Shown: positions 35,335-44,720, numbered from the stretch's first letter. The stretch: DNA of 64,000 nucleotides from Lachnospiraceae bacterium (GCA_910575275.1 CAJTEE010000006.1:186001-250000); one strand, 5' to 3'. Made by a program: numbers and translations. Notes: generated from the sequence alone by a model not told the origin.

Positions 35335-36339
35335 ATGAGTAGTGCATTTGAGGATATGAACATGGAAGTGTGTATGGAAGAAAACCCTTTTGAGGAGGCT
35401 GGATTGCCGGCAGGAGATCCCGGAAAGGTAGAAAACGGGCTGCCCGATGGTTTTATGGACAGCATGGATGCGTTTGGGGAGAACCCCTTTGATTCAGACG
35501 GCCAGGAGCCGGACGCGGCTTCTCTTCCGGCCCAGGAGGAAACTGTTTCAGACGGAGCATGGGAGGACGCAGAAGAAAGCGCCGGCCCGGAAAGCGATGG
35601 GGCAGAGGAAACCGGGGAACCGGAGGAGGCAGGAGAACCAGCAAAGACCGGGGAACCGGAGAAAGAGGAAAGCTTTGATGCGGAAGAGGAGGCAGAGGAT
35701 AAAAAACGTGCGGAGCATGAGGCGGCAGAGGCCAGACGGAAAGCGGAATGGGAAGCCAGGCAGCAGGCAAAGAAGGAAGCCGAACAGGCACAGCTTGCCA
35801 GACTTTCTTCCCTGAGTGACGAGGAAGTAACTGCACAGGCCATGAAGCGTGTAGGCGCCGATACGGAAAAGCTTACCCGCCGGAATATGAAAGAGTGCGT
35901 GTCAGAGTATATCCAGACTTTATGCCTGGAGGATCCGGATTTTTCCAGACTGACCATGCATCCCCGCAAGACCATGATCCACTGTTTTTTCTATATCAAC
36001 CGGAAAGCCAAGGAGTTTGTGGAGCAGGAGATGAAGGATAATGATATCAAGCCGGAAAACGGCGTTTATGGAAGTGACGTGCCGGATGATCTGTGCTATC
36101 AGTGGGCGGAGGAATATTTCCGTGATCCGGACGCAAAGGAAGATCAGGAAAAGGAGGAGAAATTTGTTCCCAGGGCATATAACGGGAAATCTAATGTGAA
36201 GTCCAAAAGTACAAAAACTGTGGGAAAGAAAACCGCAGGGAAAGAGAAAAATGGGAAAAAGGAGGAAAAGAAACCGCAGGAAAAAGGAGCAGACGGTGGG
36301 CAGTTTGAACAGATGACTCTGGCAGGTCTTGCGGGATAG
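35335..36339 (+). CDS. PcfK-like conjugative-element protein
   Basis: The start at 35335 follows AAAGGAG; upstream in-frame codons cover the terminator. The 334-residue product has an acidic, low-complexity N-terminal half (Glu/Gly/Pro repeats, then a charged coiled coil) and a C-terminal PcfK-like domain (about 160-290: MKECVSEYIQTLCLEDPDF, KTMIHCFFYINRKAKEFV and DVPDDLCYQWAEEYFRDPD). A lysine-rich tail follows. PcfK is encoded in the pCF10-type conjugation region; its exact role is unknown. It is always paired with PcfJ, which follows here. Confidence 0.82.
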   Translation: MSSAFEDMNMEVCMEENPFEEAGLPAGDPGKVENGLPDGFMDSMDAFGENPFDSDGQEPDAASLPAQEETVSDGAWEDAEESAGPESDGAEETGEPEEAGEPAKTGEPEKEESFDAEEEAEDKKRAEHEAAEARRKAEWEARQQAKKEAEQAQLARLSSLSDEEVTAQAMKRVGADTEKLTRRNMKECVSEYIQTLCLEDPDFSRLTMHPRKTMIHCFFYINRKAKEFVEQEMKDNDIKPENGVYGSDVPDDLCYQWAEEYFRDPDAKEDQEKEEKFVPRAYNGKSNVKSKSTKTVGKKTAGKEKNGKKEEKKPQEKGADGGQFEQMTLAGLAG

Positions 36340-36351
36340 GGGGAAATGCAG

Positions 36352-38367
36352 ATGAAGATAAAGAAAAGAGAATGCCGGAAATTTGCAGATCCGGGATTGA
36401 AAATGAACCAGAATCACGGGCTGCTCCATGCGGAGGAAGTAAAGTACATTGTGCGGACAGCAGTGAAAAATATCGGTGGGAAACGGCTCCTGGTATTGTA
36501 TATCTATCTGAGGGAGCAAGCGGCAGCAGGTAATTTTAAGCCTGTCTTGACCATGTTCCAGAGCAGGACAGAGTACGTTACTTTATGCCGCAGAGAGGAT
36601 GGAAGCACCCGTTGGAGTGCGGCCGCCTTTTGTAACCTGCAGAGGGATTATGATTTCAGCAGACGGTGTGCCTTTTATATGGCCTGCGATGAGGAACGTG
36701 TGACAAAATTTTGTAAACGGAAAGGCTCTAAAGGTTTTACCAGTCTGTATCATTTACAAAGTGACATCAGTGAAAAAAGACAGCAGGAGCGGAAGTTAAA
36801 AAAGGAAAAAGAAATCCGTGAGAGAATGAAGGCAGTCCCTGCCCTTCCCAGAAATATCAGGAAGATGATGGACCGGGAGATTGTACCGCATTATCTTTTC
36901 TATTCTTATAACAGAAAGAGAAAGGATATGGAGGGATTCTGCAGCGCATGTAAAACCGAAGTTCTGGTGACAGGCGTGAGGCATAATGAAAAAGGAATAT
37001 GCCCTGTATGTAAGGCGAAGGTAACCTTTAAGAGCCGTGGGAAACGTGGGATGATCATTGACCGGAATACGCTGCAGGTTATCCAGCGCATTTCCGGGAA
37101 TGAGATTGTCGTGCGGTTCATAAAAAATTATTCTCAGTATGGGGATGAAAGGAAACCATATGTAAGTGTTTATGAGAATGCCAGGACATTCCTCTCCTGG
37201 GATGATGCCGGGAACATTTCCGAAGAACGCTATTACTACAGTTACAGCTGCCGGGACAGGCTTACTCCGTGGAAGCCGGGGAGCCGCCCTGTGTTCAGCA
37301 GGTGGCAGTACAGCTTTGAAGCAGACCAGACAGGTTTTCTGTATGAAAAAAACCTGGACAAAGTCTTAAAAGGGTCGCCGTGGCAGTATTCCCAGCTGAA
37401 AGAATTTTATCTGGCAGACAGGGAACCGCTTTATGCCATTAGTTATCTGGCACAGTACAAACGCTACCCCATGCTGGAGTATCTGGTAAAGCTTCATCTG
37501 TACCGGCTGGCTGCGAGCGTTGCGTTTGGCAATCATTATTATAGTTCAGATTCCGGTTTTAATCCAAATGGGAAAAATTTAAAGGAAGTGCTTGGGTTTG
37601 ATAAAGCCCACCTCCCCATGCTGCAAAGAGTAAATCCGGGGCTTGGCCAGATGAAACTGATCAAGGCGCTTATTCATGCGAATGTGGATCTGAATGAAGA
37701 ACTGTTGCGCTGGTGTGGGAATTTTAGTATCAGCAGGCCAGAAAATATACTTGTTCCATTAAAACATATGACGCCGTATAAACTGATGAAATATGTAAAT
37801 GAACAGTATGCAAAGTTTTGTAAAAGAGGCCCTTACCAGAGTGATGGGTATTACAAGATGGAAGATATATTGACAGATTACCGGGATTACCTGTGCATGA
37901 GCGAAGGGCTGGAATTAGATCTGAAAAACAGCTTTGTCCTGTTTCCGGCTGATTTAAAGGAAGCCCATGACAAGGTGAATGATATTTCTGATAAGGAGCA
38001 GGCTCTGGTCTATGACAGACAGATCCAGAAACAGTTTGAGGAAATGAATCAGCAGTATCACTTTGTTAAGTATGGGTTTGCCATGCTGCTCCCCCATACG
38101 GCAAAGGAGATCCTGGAGGAAGGGCAGAAACTGCATCACTGTGTCGGAGGTTATGTAAAAAGGGTGGTAAAAAGGGAGAGTACGATTCTGTTTGTCCGCA
38201 AAGCGGAGGAGCAGGATAAACCTCTCTGCACGGTTGAAATCCATAACGGTGAGGTGGTACAGGCCCGCTGTTATGACAACCAGACACCTCCTCCCACAAT
38301 CAAAAGATTTTTGGATGTATGGGAAAAAAAGATTCTGCATGCCCCTGCACTTGCGGCGGCTGCATAG
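36352..38367 (+). CDS. PcfJ-like conjugative-element protein
   Basis: GGGGGAA supports the second ATG at 36352 rather than 36346. The 671-residue protein contains a zinc-ribbon-like CSACKTEVLVTG and CPVCKAKVTFK (about 195-225) and the PcfJ signature near its end (EEGQKLHHCVGGYVKRVVK, TVEIHNGEVVQARCYDNQ). PcfJ is conserved beside PcfK on conjugative plasmids and integrative elements of Firmicutes; its role in transfer is unproven. Base composition is more AT-rich than in the genes before it. Confidence 0.85.
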   Translation: MKIKKRECRKFADPGLKMNQNHGLLHAEEVKYIVRTAVKNIGGKRLLVLYIYLREQAAAGNFKPVLTMFQSRTEYVTLCRREDGSTRWSAAAFCNLQRDYDFSRRCAFYMACDEERVTKFCKRKGSKGFTSLYHLQSDISEKRQQERKLKKEKEIRERMKAVPALPRNIRKMMDREIVPHYLFYSYNRKRKDMEGFCSACKTEVLVTGVRHNEKGICPVCKAKVTFKSRGKRGMIIDRNTLQVIQRISGNEIVVRFIKNYSQYGDERKPYVSVYENARTFLSWDDAGNISEERYYYSYSCRDRLTPWKPGSRPVFSRWQYSFEADQTGFLYEKNLDKVLKGSPWQYSQLKEFYLADREPLYAISYLAQYKRYPMLEYLVKLHLYRLAASVAFGNHYYSSDSGFNPNGKNLKEVLGFDKAHLPMLQRVNPGLGQMKLIKALIHANVDLNEELLRWCGNFSISRPENILVPLKHMTPYKLMKYVNEQYAKFCKRGPYQSDGYYKMEDILTDYRDYLCMSEGLELDLKNSFVLFPADLKEAHDKVNDISDKEQALVYDRQIQKQFEEMNQQYHFVKYGFAMLLPHTAKEILEEGQKLHHCVGGYVKRVVKRESTILFVRKAEEQDKPLCTVEIHNGEVVQARCYDNQTPPPTIKRFLDVWEKKILHAPALAAAA

Positions 38368-38377
38368 AGTAAGAAAG

Positions 38378-38402
38378 CGGATGTCTTTATGGCATCCGTT
38401 TT
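38378..38402 (+). terminator. Terminator after the PcfJ gene
   Basis: CGGATG at 38378-38383 pairs with CATCCG at 38393-38398, with AAA upstream opposite the T4 that follows. Confidence 0.65.
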
Positions 38403-38437
38403 CCTTGTCAAAAAATTGAAACGAAAAGGAGATAAGT

Positions 38438-38761
38438 ATGGTAAAAAATCTGAATCAGTTAAAAAAGACTATAAAGAAGGGAACCTGTCTGGAGATTCTT
38501 GTTCACTGCAGGCCGGAATTTACAGGGCAGAAACGCAAGGTTACGCTGGCAAATACCCAGGGGTTTTACAGTATCGTGCCGGACGAGCCGGATCATAAAG
38601 TGAGCCTTGCAAATGACGGAAAGGGATTTATTCTCTGGTGGCGCAATGCCTCTGACTGGGAATTCCATGACGGTATCTGCAGTACTTACTGCAAAGGCAA
38701 AAAGCATACCGAAGAATTTCTGGTTATGTCATTCCGCATCACAGGGCAGGAGGTGGCTTAA
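38438..38761 (+). CDS. Hypothetical protein encoded directly before ligA
   Basis: The 107-residue protein is unrecognised. It has a beta-rich pattern (KRKVTLANTQGFYSIVPDEPDHKVSLAND, quoted in parts: TLANTQGFYSIV) and a WWRNASDWEFHDGI block. AAAAGGAG precedes the start. Its TAA directly abuts the ATG of the DNA ligase gene, so the two are co-translated. Confidence 0.65.
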   Translation: MVKNLNQLKKTIKKGTCLEILVHCRPEFTGQKRKVTLANTQGFYSIVPDEPDHKVSLANDGKGFILWWRNASDWEFHDGICSTYCKGKKHTEEFLVMSFRITGQEVA

Positions 38762-40777
38762 ATGGCACAGAACGCATGGGAAAAAATACAAGCGCTGACC
38801 GCACAGTTAAACCGATACAGGGATGAATATTATAACAGCAATGCCCCATCCGTTTCGGATGCAGTCTATGACAGGCTGTATGACGAGCTGGCAGCCTTGG
38901 AGATGGAAACGGGGATATGGATGGCAGATTCCCCCACACAGACAGTGGGCTTTCAGGCAGTCAGTGAGCTTAAAAAGACAGGCCATCCGATTCCGCTGCT
39001 CTCACTGGACAAGACGAAAAGCGTTGAGGAACTGGCGTCCTTTGCAGGGGAGCACCAGATCCTTTTGATGTTAAAACTGGACGGCCTGACGGTCAAGCTG
39101 ACTTATGAGGACGGGAAACTGATTGAGGCTTCCACCCGTGGTGACGGGGATACCGGAGAAATAATCACCCACAATGTCCGCGGCATTTCCGGGATACCGC
39201 AGCACATTCCCCACAAGGAACGTCTGGTGGTGAGCGGGGAGGCATTTATCCGGCCAGGTGATTTTAAGAAACTGCGGGAAACCCTGACGGACAGCAACGG
39301 TGAACGCTACAAGAACGGAAGGAACCTGGCGGTTGGCTCCGTGCGTCTGCTGGATGCGGCAGTCTGCCGGGAGCGGAAGGTGATGTATATGCCTTTTACC
39401 GTAGTGGAAGGATTTCCGGAAATGCAATCAAAATCCCAGAAACTGCGGAAACTCCCGGAGCTGGGCTTCCAGGTCTGCAAATTTGTCATCAGTAAGCGGA
39501 AGCTGACCTGCCAGGAGATGGCGGACGGTATTGCAAAGCTGCGGCAGTTTGCAGAGGCCAGTGATGTCCCTATTGACGGGATCGTAGCTTCCTACAATGA
39601 TATTGCCTTTTCCCGGTCTTGCGGCAGGACAGGGCATCACTACAAAGATGGGATAGCCTTTAAATTCGAGGATGAGCTTCACGAAACAAAGCTGCTCTCT
39701 ATTGAGTGGAATCCTTCCCGTTCCGGGGAGATCTCCCCGGTGGCGGTTTTTGAACCGGTAGAGATAGATGGATGTGAGGTATCCAGGGCAAGCCTGCACA
39801 ACCTTTCCTTTATCGAGGGGATGGAGCTGATGCCCGGCTGCCGGATACTGGTCAGCAAGCGGAACATGATCATCCCCCATGTGGAGGAAAACCTGGACCG
39901 CGGCCGTTTTGTCATGGGGCAGGCCGTACCGGAAAGGTGCCCCTGCTGTGGGGAGCCTGTCCGCATCCACGAGAGCCGTTCCGTGGAGAATGGGAAAGAT
40001 AAGATTACTAAGACTCTGTTCTGCGATAACCAGGGCTGTGAGACCAGACGCCTGCGCCAGTTCGTACATTTTGTCAGCCAGAAGGCCATGAATATCGAAG
40101 GTCTGTCAGAGGCCACTCTGGAGAAATTCATTGGAAAAGGGTGGATTCACACCTATATGGATATCTATGGGCTTGACAGGCATAAAGGCGAGATTGTGAA
40201 TATGGAAGGCTTCGGGGAGAAATCCTGGCAGCGTCTGTGGGATGCCATCCAGGGCAGCAGGAATACCACCTTTGAGCGGTATCTTATCGCCATGGATATC
40301 CCTATGGTGGGAAATACGGCCAGCCGGACCCTTGCCGGGATGTTCCACAGTGACCTGGAGGAATTTGAGGACGCGGTGCATCACCAGTATGATTTTACGC
40401 AGCTCCCTGATTTCGGGGATACCCTGCACAACAATATCCATGAGTGGTTTTATGATGAAGAAAATCTGTATGTATGGGAGGTATTACAGCAGATGTTACA
40501 TATCGAAAAAAGGACAGCGGAAAACAATACGGCCGCAGTAAGGGAGAATCCTTTTGTGGGGATGACTGTCGTAGTGACCGGAAAGGTGGAACCCTATACC
40601 CGCAGCGGCATCAATGAGAAGATTGAATCCCTGGGCGCCCATGCCGGGAGTTCGGTGAGCAAAAAGACGGATTACCTGGTCTGCGGGGAGAATGCCGGGA
40701 GCAAGCTGGCAAGGGCAAGGGAGCTGGGGATAACAGTTCTGACGCCGGCCCAGTTTTTCCAGATGGCAGGCGAATAG
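38762..40777 (+). CDS. ligA: NAD-dependent DNA ligase, element-borne
   Basis: The 671-residue product has all parts of LigA: the Ia and adenylation domains with the nucleotidylated Lys105 in LKLDGL (chromosomal forms have KIDG), STRGDGDTGE, the OB fold, a four-Cys zinc finger (CPCCGEPVRI and CDNQGCETRR), helix-hairpin-helix motifs (NIEGLSEATLEKFIG) and a C-terminal BRCT domain (about 590-671). It seals nicks using NAD. A second ligase on a mobile element suggests self-reliant replication or strand processing. It starts directly at the stop of the preceding gene. Confidence 0.95.
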   Translation: MAQNAWEKIQALTAQLNRYRDEYYNSNAPSVSDAVYDRLYDELAALEMETGIWMADSPTQTVGFQAVSELKKTGHPIPLLSLDKTKSVEELASFAGEHQILLMLKLDGLTVKLTYEDGKLIEASTRGDGDTGEIITHNVRGISGIPQHIPHKERLVVSGEAFIRPGDFKKLRETLTDSNGERYKNGRNLAVGSVRLLDAAVCRERKVMYMPFTVVEGFPEMQSKSQKLRKLPELGFQVCKFVISKRKLTCQEMADGIAKLRQFAEASDVPIDGIVASYNDIAFSRSCGRTGHHYKDGIAFKFEDELHETKLLSIEWNPSRSGEISPVAVFEPVEIDGCEVSRASLHNLSFIEGMELMPGCRILVSKRNMIIPHVEENLDRGRFVMGQAVPERCPCCGEPVRIHESRSVENGKDKITKTLFCDNQGCETRRLRQFVHFVSQKAMNIEGLSEATLEKFIGKGWIHTYMDIYGLDRHKGEIVNMEGFGEKSWQRLWDAIQGSRNTTFERYLIAMDIPMVGNTASRTLAGMFHSDLEEFEDAVHHQYDFTQLPDFGDTLHNNIHEWFYDEENLYVWEVLQQMLHIEKRTAENNTAAVRENPFVGMTVVVTGKVEPYTRSGINEKIESLGAHAGSSVSKKTDYLVCGENAGSKLARARELGITVLTPAQFFQMAGE

Positions 40778-40864
40778 AAAGGAAACTGCCCGCCAGAAAC
40801 AAGTAAATCATAGCATACGGGGGAGAGAAAAGAGGCTCTCCCCTGTCTGGAAGGAGGCTATAAG

Positions 40865-41491
40865 ATGAATAACAGGACGATGATAAAATTATCCACATCC
40901 GAGGACTGCGTTACCCTGCGGACACTCTCGAAAGAGTACCATTCTCCCCAGGGCTTTGTCTTTACGGAGAAAGAACTGCTGGAACTGGAAGAAAGAAGAT
41001 ATATGACGGTATCCGATATCCGCTCCTTTGCAAAAGTGTCATTACGGAAGTCTTTCGAGCAGGCGGAGATTCTGGAAATAGAATTTACCTGGCTCAGTGA
41101 CGCAGGGGGAGGGAAGGTGTCCGGCAGGACGGAAACAGTACGGCTTTCCTATGAGAAATTTAAAAGTTCCATAAAGCAGAGCCGGGAGGACGGTATGCAG
41201 ATAAAGATGCTGTCCCTGGAGGAAGACGGCAGACTAAAGATAGAATTTCAGAGCAGGAGAAATCTGAAAGCAGTGGCGGAGACGAAGGCATTGCGGAAAA
41301 AACTGGGGAAGTTCCTGGCAGACCATTTTCTGAGATGGAAAGGCAGCAGGCAGATCACGGTGTATGATGATTTTGAACCGTACAGCTTTTTCTTCCAGGA
41401 ACAGACGCCCTATGGGAACGGTATCTGCGGAGGTGTTATCCTCCACGGCCGGGAGAATCTGGAGAAGGCGTATTATGGGATACATACCTGA
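40865..41491 (+). CDS. Hypothetical mobile-element protein
   Basis: The 208-residue product is unrecognised. GGAAGGAGG precedes the ATG. It has no membrane segment and contains alternating strand-like and basic helical parts (LRKSFEQAEILEIEFTWLSD and ALRKKLGKFLADHFLRWKG). A hairpin at about 40819-40842 lies just upstream and a clear terminator follows. Confidence 0.6.
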   Translation: MNNRTMIKLSTSEDCVTLRTLSKEYHSPQGFVFTEKELLELEERRYMTVSDIRSFAKVSLRKSFEQAEILEIEFTWLSDAGGGKVSGRTETVRLSYEKFKSSIKQSREDGMQIKMLSLEEDGRLKIEFQSRRNLKAVAETKALRKKLGKFLADHFLRWKGSRQITVYDDFEPYSFFFQEQTPYGNGICGGVILHGRENLEKAYYGIHT

Positions 41492-41520
41492 CCGGATGGA
41501 CAGGACAAGTTAAGGTGTAA

Positions 41521-41567
41521 AAAAACAGGATTCGGCAGAAACATACGCTGTCGGTCCTGTTTTTTTA
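41521..41567 (+). terminator. Terminator before the ParM-like gene
   Basis: AAAAACAGGA at 41521-41530 pairs with TCCTGTTTTT at 41555-41564, giving a bidirectional-looking hairpin with a T7 tail. Confidence 0.8.
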
Positions 41568-41637
41568 TTTTTTGTTGAAAAAAGACGTATTCAATGCGTA
41601 AAGAATAAGTATAAAGGAAAAAAGGAGATGGAAAAGT

Positions 41638-42552
41638 ATGTTAATTGCAATCGACCATGGAAACAAACAGATGAAGACGATCCACTGTCCGCCCTTCGTG
41701 TCCGGGCTGATGGAGAGCATCACAAAGCCTTTTGGCAGCGACATTCTGGAATATCAGAATCGGTTTTACACGCTGTCAAACCAGAGGATTCCTTATAAGA
41801 GGGATAAGACGGAGGACGACCGCTTTTTTATCCTGACCTTATTTGGTATCGCCGAGGAACTCCATTTAAAAGGAGGATATGGAGAGGAAGTGGTGCATGT
41901 GTCTCTGGCCGTGGGGCTTCCGCCGGCTCATTACGGGGCGCAAAACCAGTCTTTTATACGGTATTTTTCAGGCAGGGGCATTGTAAACTTCCAGTATCGT
42001 GACAATCCGTACACCATTTACATTGAGGATGTGCGCTGCTATCCCCAGGCTTTTGCGGCGGCCGTGACCATGATGGACCGACTGCTGGACAAGCCAAGGG
42101 TGCTTATCGTAGATATCGGCGGGTTTACGGCGGACTACCTGATGATGCGTTCCGGCCGGGCGGATCTGAGTATCTGCGATTCCCTGGAAAACGGAGTAAT
42201 CCTGCTCTATAACCGGATTCGGACGAAAGCCAATTCAGAATTTGACATCCTGCTGGAAGAAACGGATATTGACGGTATCTTAAAGGATGGTGAGAGCACC
42301 TATGCCCCGAAAGTCTCCTCCCTTGTGGAAAAGCTGGCGCAGGATTTTGTAAATGACCTGGCAAACAGCCTGCGGGAGCGTATGCTGGATCTGATGTCCG
42401 GCATGGTGGTATTTGTGGGCGGCGGCGCCATCCTTCTGCGCCGGCAGATTGAAGCATCCGGGAAAGTGGGAAATGCTTTATTTGTGGAGGATATCAATGC
42501 CAATGCAAAGGGGTATGAATTTCTCTATAAGATGGAAACGGCAGGCAGGTGA
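41638..42552 (+). CDS. ParM/StbA-like actin-family segregation protein
   Basis: The 304-residue product shows the actin-fold nucleotide motifs: phosphate 1 IAIDHGNKQMK at the start, phosphate 2 VLIVDIGGFTADYLMM (about residue 155), and the adenosine motif GMVVFVGGGAILLRRQI (about 255). This is the pattern of bacterial ParM/Alp proteins that polymerise to push plasmid copies apart. A small DNA-binding-like partner follows five bases later. A TTGAAA at 41575 with TAAAGA 18 bases downstream may be its promoter. Confidence 0.88.
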   Translation: MLIAIDHGNKQMKTIHCPPFVSGLMESITKPFGSDILEYQNRFYTLSNQRIPYKRDKTEDDRFFILTLFGIAEELHLKGGYGEEVVHVSLAVGLPPAHYGAQNQSFIRYFSGRGIVNFQYRDNPYTIYIEDVRCYPQAFAAAVTMMDRLLDKPRVLIVDIGGFTADYLMMRSGRADLSICDSLENGVILLYNRIRTKANSEFDILLEETDIDGILKDGESTYAPKVSSLVEKLAQDFVNDLANSLRERMLDLMSGMVVFVGGGAILLRRQIEASGKVGNALFVEDINANAKGYEFLYKMETAGR

Positions 42553-42556
42553 GCTT

Positions 42557-42961
42557 ATGGGTGAGAAAAGGAACCGGGAGCGGTTCAGTATCAAGTTCAA
42601 TGAGAATGACCCCGCCCATGACGCCGTGATTCGTCTGCTGGAAAAACAGGGGCCGCGCAGCAAGGCGCAGTTTCTTGTGAATGCGGTTCTCCACTATATC
42701 AACTGCCCGGAAACACCGGATATTGCCATTCCCCAGACTATAGACAGGGCGGCAATCGAAGAAATCGTTGCGGAGATTCTGAGCCAGAAAGAAAATGTCA
42801 GGCAGACAGAGGATAAAAGAGAGATAAAAAGTGAAACTATATGGAAACAGGGCGCTTTCAAGCCGGAGAAGAAGCCGGATGGAGCGTATCAGCCAAAAGA
42901 GATGGATCAGGCAACACGATCACTGATTGCAGATACCATGTCAGCATTTCGGAGTAACTGA
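42557..42961 (+). CDS. ParR-like partner of the ParM gene
   Basis: The start at 42557 has AGGTGAG upstream. The 134-residue product begins ERFSIKFNENDPAHDAVIRLLEKQGPRSKAQFLVNAVLHY, quoted here in two parts (ERFSIKFNENDPAHDAVIRL and RSKAQFLVNAVLHY), which looks like a ribbon-helix-helix DNA-binding domain, followed by a disordered tail. This matches the usual ParR organisation, with an N-terminal centromere-binding part and a C-terminal filament-binding tail. It is the second gene of the segregation operon. Confidence 0.75.
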   Translation: MGEKRNRERFSIKFNENDPAHDAVIRLLEKQGPRSKAQFLVNAVLHYINCPETPDIAIPQTIDRAAIEEIVAEILSQKENVRQTEDKREIKSETIWKQGAFKPEKKPDGAYQPKEMDQATRSLIADTMSAFRSN

Positions 42962-42980
42962 TTAACATGGGGAGAACTAT

Positions 42981-43322
42981 TTACTTTTTTTGTGTTTCCC
43001 GTACCTCCAGGGCGGAGATAAAGCTGTTGATAATATCTTCGAGATGACAGTATTGTGCGGGATGCAGATTTGAGATTCTGGAAATCAGGGTCCAGTGGTC
43101 GCTGGCATTCACTTCTCCAAGGAGCAGGTAATCAGTGCTGATATCCAGTGCGGAACAGACCCGGATGATATTTTCCGGGCGCAGCGCCTTTTTGCCAAGT
43201 TCTGCGGAAGAAATGGTCTGAGGGGTGATACCTGCCTTTTCAGACAGTTCTTCCTGTGTCATGCGCAGCTGCTTCCTGCGATGCAGTATCCGGTTTCCAA
43301 TCTGTTTTAATAAGTCGTCCAT
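42981..43322 (-). CDS. Xre-family helix-turn-helix regulator
   Basis: The 113-residue product has a standard helix-turn-helix (RRKQLRMTQEELSEKAGITPQTISSAELG, key part TQEELSEKAGITPQTIS, residues 21-38) and the DISTDYLLLGE end of the Cro/C1 domain. A 35-residue tail may mediate dimerisation. It faces away from the plus-strand genes on both sides, and a perfect inverted repeat lies upstream of it, so it likely controls itself and the divergent gene. Confidence 0.88.
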   Translation of the reverse strand: MDDLLKQIGNRILHRRKQLRMTQEELSEKAGITPQTISSAELGKKALRPENIIRVCSALDISTDYLLLGEVNASDHWTLISRISNLHPAQYCHLEDIINSFISALEVRETQKK

Positions 43323-43344
43323 CCGTTCACCTCCAAGTATAATG

Positions 43345-43418
43345 GCTTAATTTTATCTGCTATAGTTTCAATAATTAAGCGATTATGGTTGAGAAAGTTC
43401 TCCCATAACATATATAAT
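43345..43418. promoter_or_regulatory. Divergent control region between Xre and the 43489 gene
   Basis: GCTTAATT at 43345-43352 and AATTAAGC at 43373-43380 form a perfect 8-bp inverted repeat, a candidate Xre operator. Rightward, TTGAGA at 43389-43394 and TATAAT at 43413-43418 with an 18-base spacer form a strong promoter. Confidence 0.6.
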
Positions 43419-43488
43419 GTGCTTTAGGAGATAGGAATATACGGAAAATGCAGGAATTGAAATTAAGAATGAGGAAGGAGAAATGGAA

Positions 43489-43821
43489 ATGTCAAATGAT
43501 ATGTGGGTAAAAATGGCTGAGTTCCTGGGCAACTTAAACGGGGAGAATGTGAACAGGGAAAGTTATATCCGCACTCCGGAGTATGAAGAGGCGCTGACTG
43601 CCTGGAAAGAAACCGAGCCAGAGTGGGAAGAATTTTTAAAAACCTTATCTGCAGAGCAGCAGAACCAGGCAGAAAAAATGAAAGACTGCCTGGAGGACTT
43701 TGCGTCTGTTCAGGAGAGAAGGGCCTATATCCAGGGATATGCGGACTGTGTGCAGGTGCTGTTTCATATGGGATTATTAAGGGAAACAGAAGGGTTAAAG
43801 TGGCCGGAAAAGATGGAATAA
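43489..43821 (+). CDS. Small hypothetical protein, DUF6809-like
   Basis: The ATG at 43489 fits AAGGAG better than 43483. The 110-residue acidic helical protein contains LTAWKETEPEWEEFLKTLS and a C-terminal FASVQERRAYIQGYADCVQVLFHMGLL segment (quoted core: RRAYIQGYADCVQVL). It resembles small helical proteins frequent in Lachnospiraceae elements; the family name is a guess. Confidence 0.55.
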   Translation: MSNDMWVKMAEFLGNLNGENVNRESYIRTPEYEEALTAWKETEPEWEEFLKTLSAEQQNQAEKMKDCLEDFASVQERRAYIQGYADCVQVLFHMGLLRETEGLKWPEKME

Positions 43822-43890
43822 AGTGGAGATACGGAAGGAATGCTTTGTCTGAATGGTTTAAAGCAGATACAGGACAGGAAAATAATTGCA

Positions 43891-43924
43891 GGGCGGCAAT
43901 CGTTTGTGATGGCCGTCCTTTTTT
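43891..43924 (+). terminator. Terminator separating backbone from the signalling cargo
   Basis: GGGCGGC at 43891-43897 pairs with GCCGTCC at 43912-43918 (one G-U pair) and is followed by T6. Confidence 0.75.
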
Positions 43925-43984
43925 CGGTAAAGGGGAATTTCAGAACATTTTATCTGGTTACAATATAAATATCTTTCCGTGATT

Positions 43985-44017
43985 TTTGAGATTTCTTTGA
44001 GATTTATGTGATATGAT
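43985..44017 (+). promoter_or_regulatory. OmpR-type direct-repeat operator and -10 box upstream of the regulator gene
   Basis: TTTGAGATTTC at 43985-43995 and TTTGAGATTTA at 43996-44006 form an exact 11-bp-period direct repeat, the usual layout for OmpR-family dimers. TATGAT at 44012-44017 follows five bases later and there is no good -35 box, so transcription probably needs the activator. The same repeat occurs upstream of the ABC transporter at 45836. Confidence 0.78.
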
Positions 44018-44048
44018 GTGAAAAACTCTGTGGGAAGGAAGTCAGAGC

Positions 44049-44720
44049 ATGAAACAGAAATTATTGATTGTGGATGATGAACAGGGAATTGTGGATACTA
44101 TGAAAAGTTATTTTTCGGCGGAGTATGAGATTCTGACTGCCTGCAATGGACAGGAAGCGGTCCGGAAGGCCCAGGAGCAGCCGGACCTGATCCTGCTGGA
44201 TATCAACATGCCGGGGATGGACGGCCTTTCCGTCTGCAGGAGCATCCGGGGACATGTGCGCTGCCCTATTCTTTTCCTGACCGCCCGTGTGGAATCCGCA
44301 GATCAGATTCTGGGATTTCAGGCAGGCGGGGACGATTACATTGTGAAGCCCTTTGACCTGGAGGAATTAAATGCGAGGGTGGCCGCGCACCTGCGGAGAG
44401 AACAGAGGCGGCAGAATTCTTCGGCGGTAAAGTTTTTCGGAACCCTCGCCATAGATTATACAGCCCGTACCGTAACCATAAACGGGGAGTCGGTGGCGTT
44501 TTCCAGGCGGGAGTTTGATATCCTGGAGCTGTTGTCCCTGCATGCGGGGCAGGTGTTTGACCGGGAGCGCATCTACGAAAGCGTCTGGGGAATGGATGGG
44601 GAGGGCAGCAGCGACGTGGTGATGGAGCATATCCGAAAGATTCGGGCAAAGCTGGCGGCCCATACATTTACCGGCTATATTGAAACGGTCTGGGGGTGCG
44701 GATACCGATGGAACGGCTGA
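44049..44720 (+). CDS. OmpR-family response regulator
   Basis: The 223-residue product has a receiver domain (Asp51 in LILLDINMPG, Lys100 in DYIVKPFD) and a C-terminal winged-helix domain (FSRREFDILELLSLHAGQVF, then IETVWGCGYRW). It overlaps the histidine kinase gene by 13 bases. With the ABC pair downstream, this resembles systems that sense and export antimicrobial peptides. The operator repeats before this gene and before the ABC genes are the likely targets. Confidence 0.93.
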   Translation: MKQKLLIVDDEQGIVDTMKSYFSAEYEILTACNGQEAVRKAQEQPDLILLDINMPGMDGLSVCRSIRGHVRCPILFLTARVESADQILGFQAGGDDYIVKPFDLEELNARVAAHLRREQRRQNSSAVKFFGTLAIDYTARTVTINGESVAFSRREFDILELLSLHAGQVFDRERIYESVWGMDGEGSSDVVMEHIRKIRAKLAAHTFTGYIETVWGCGYRWNG

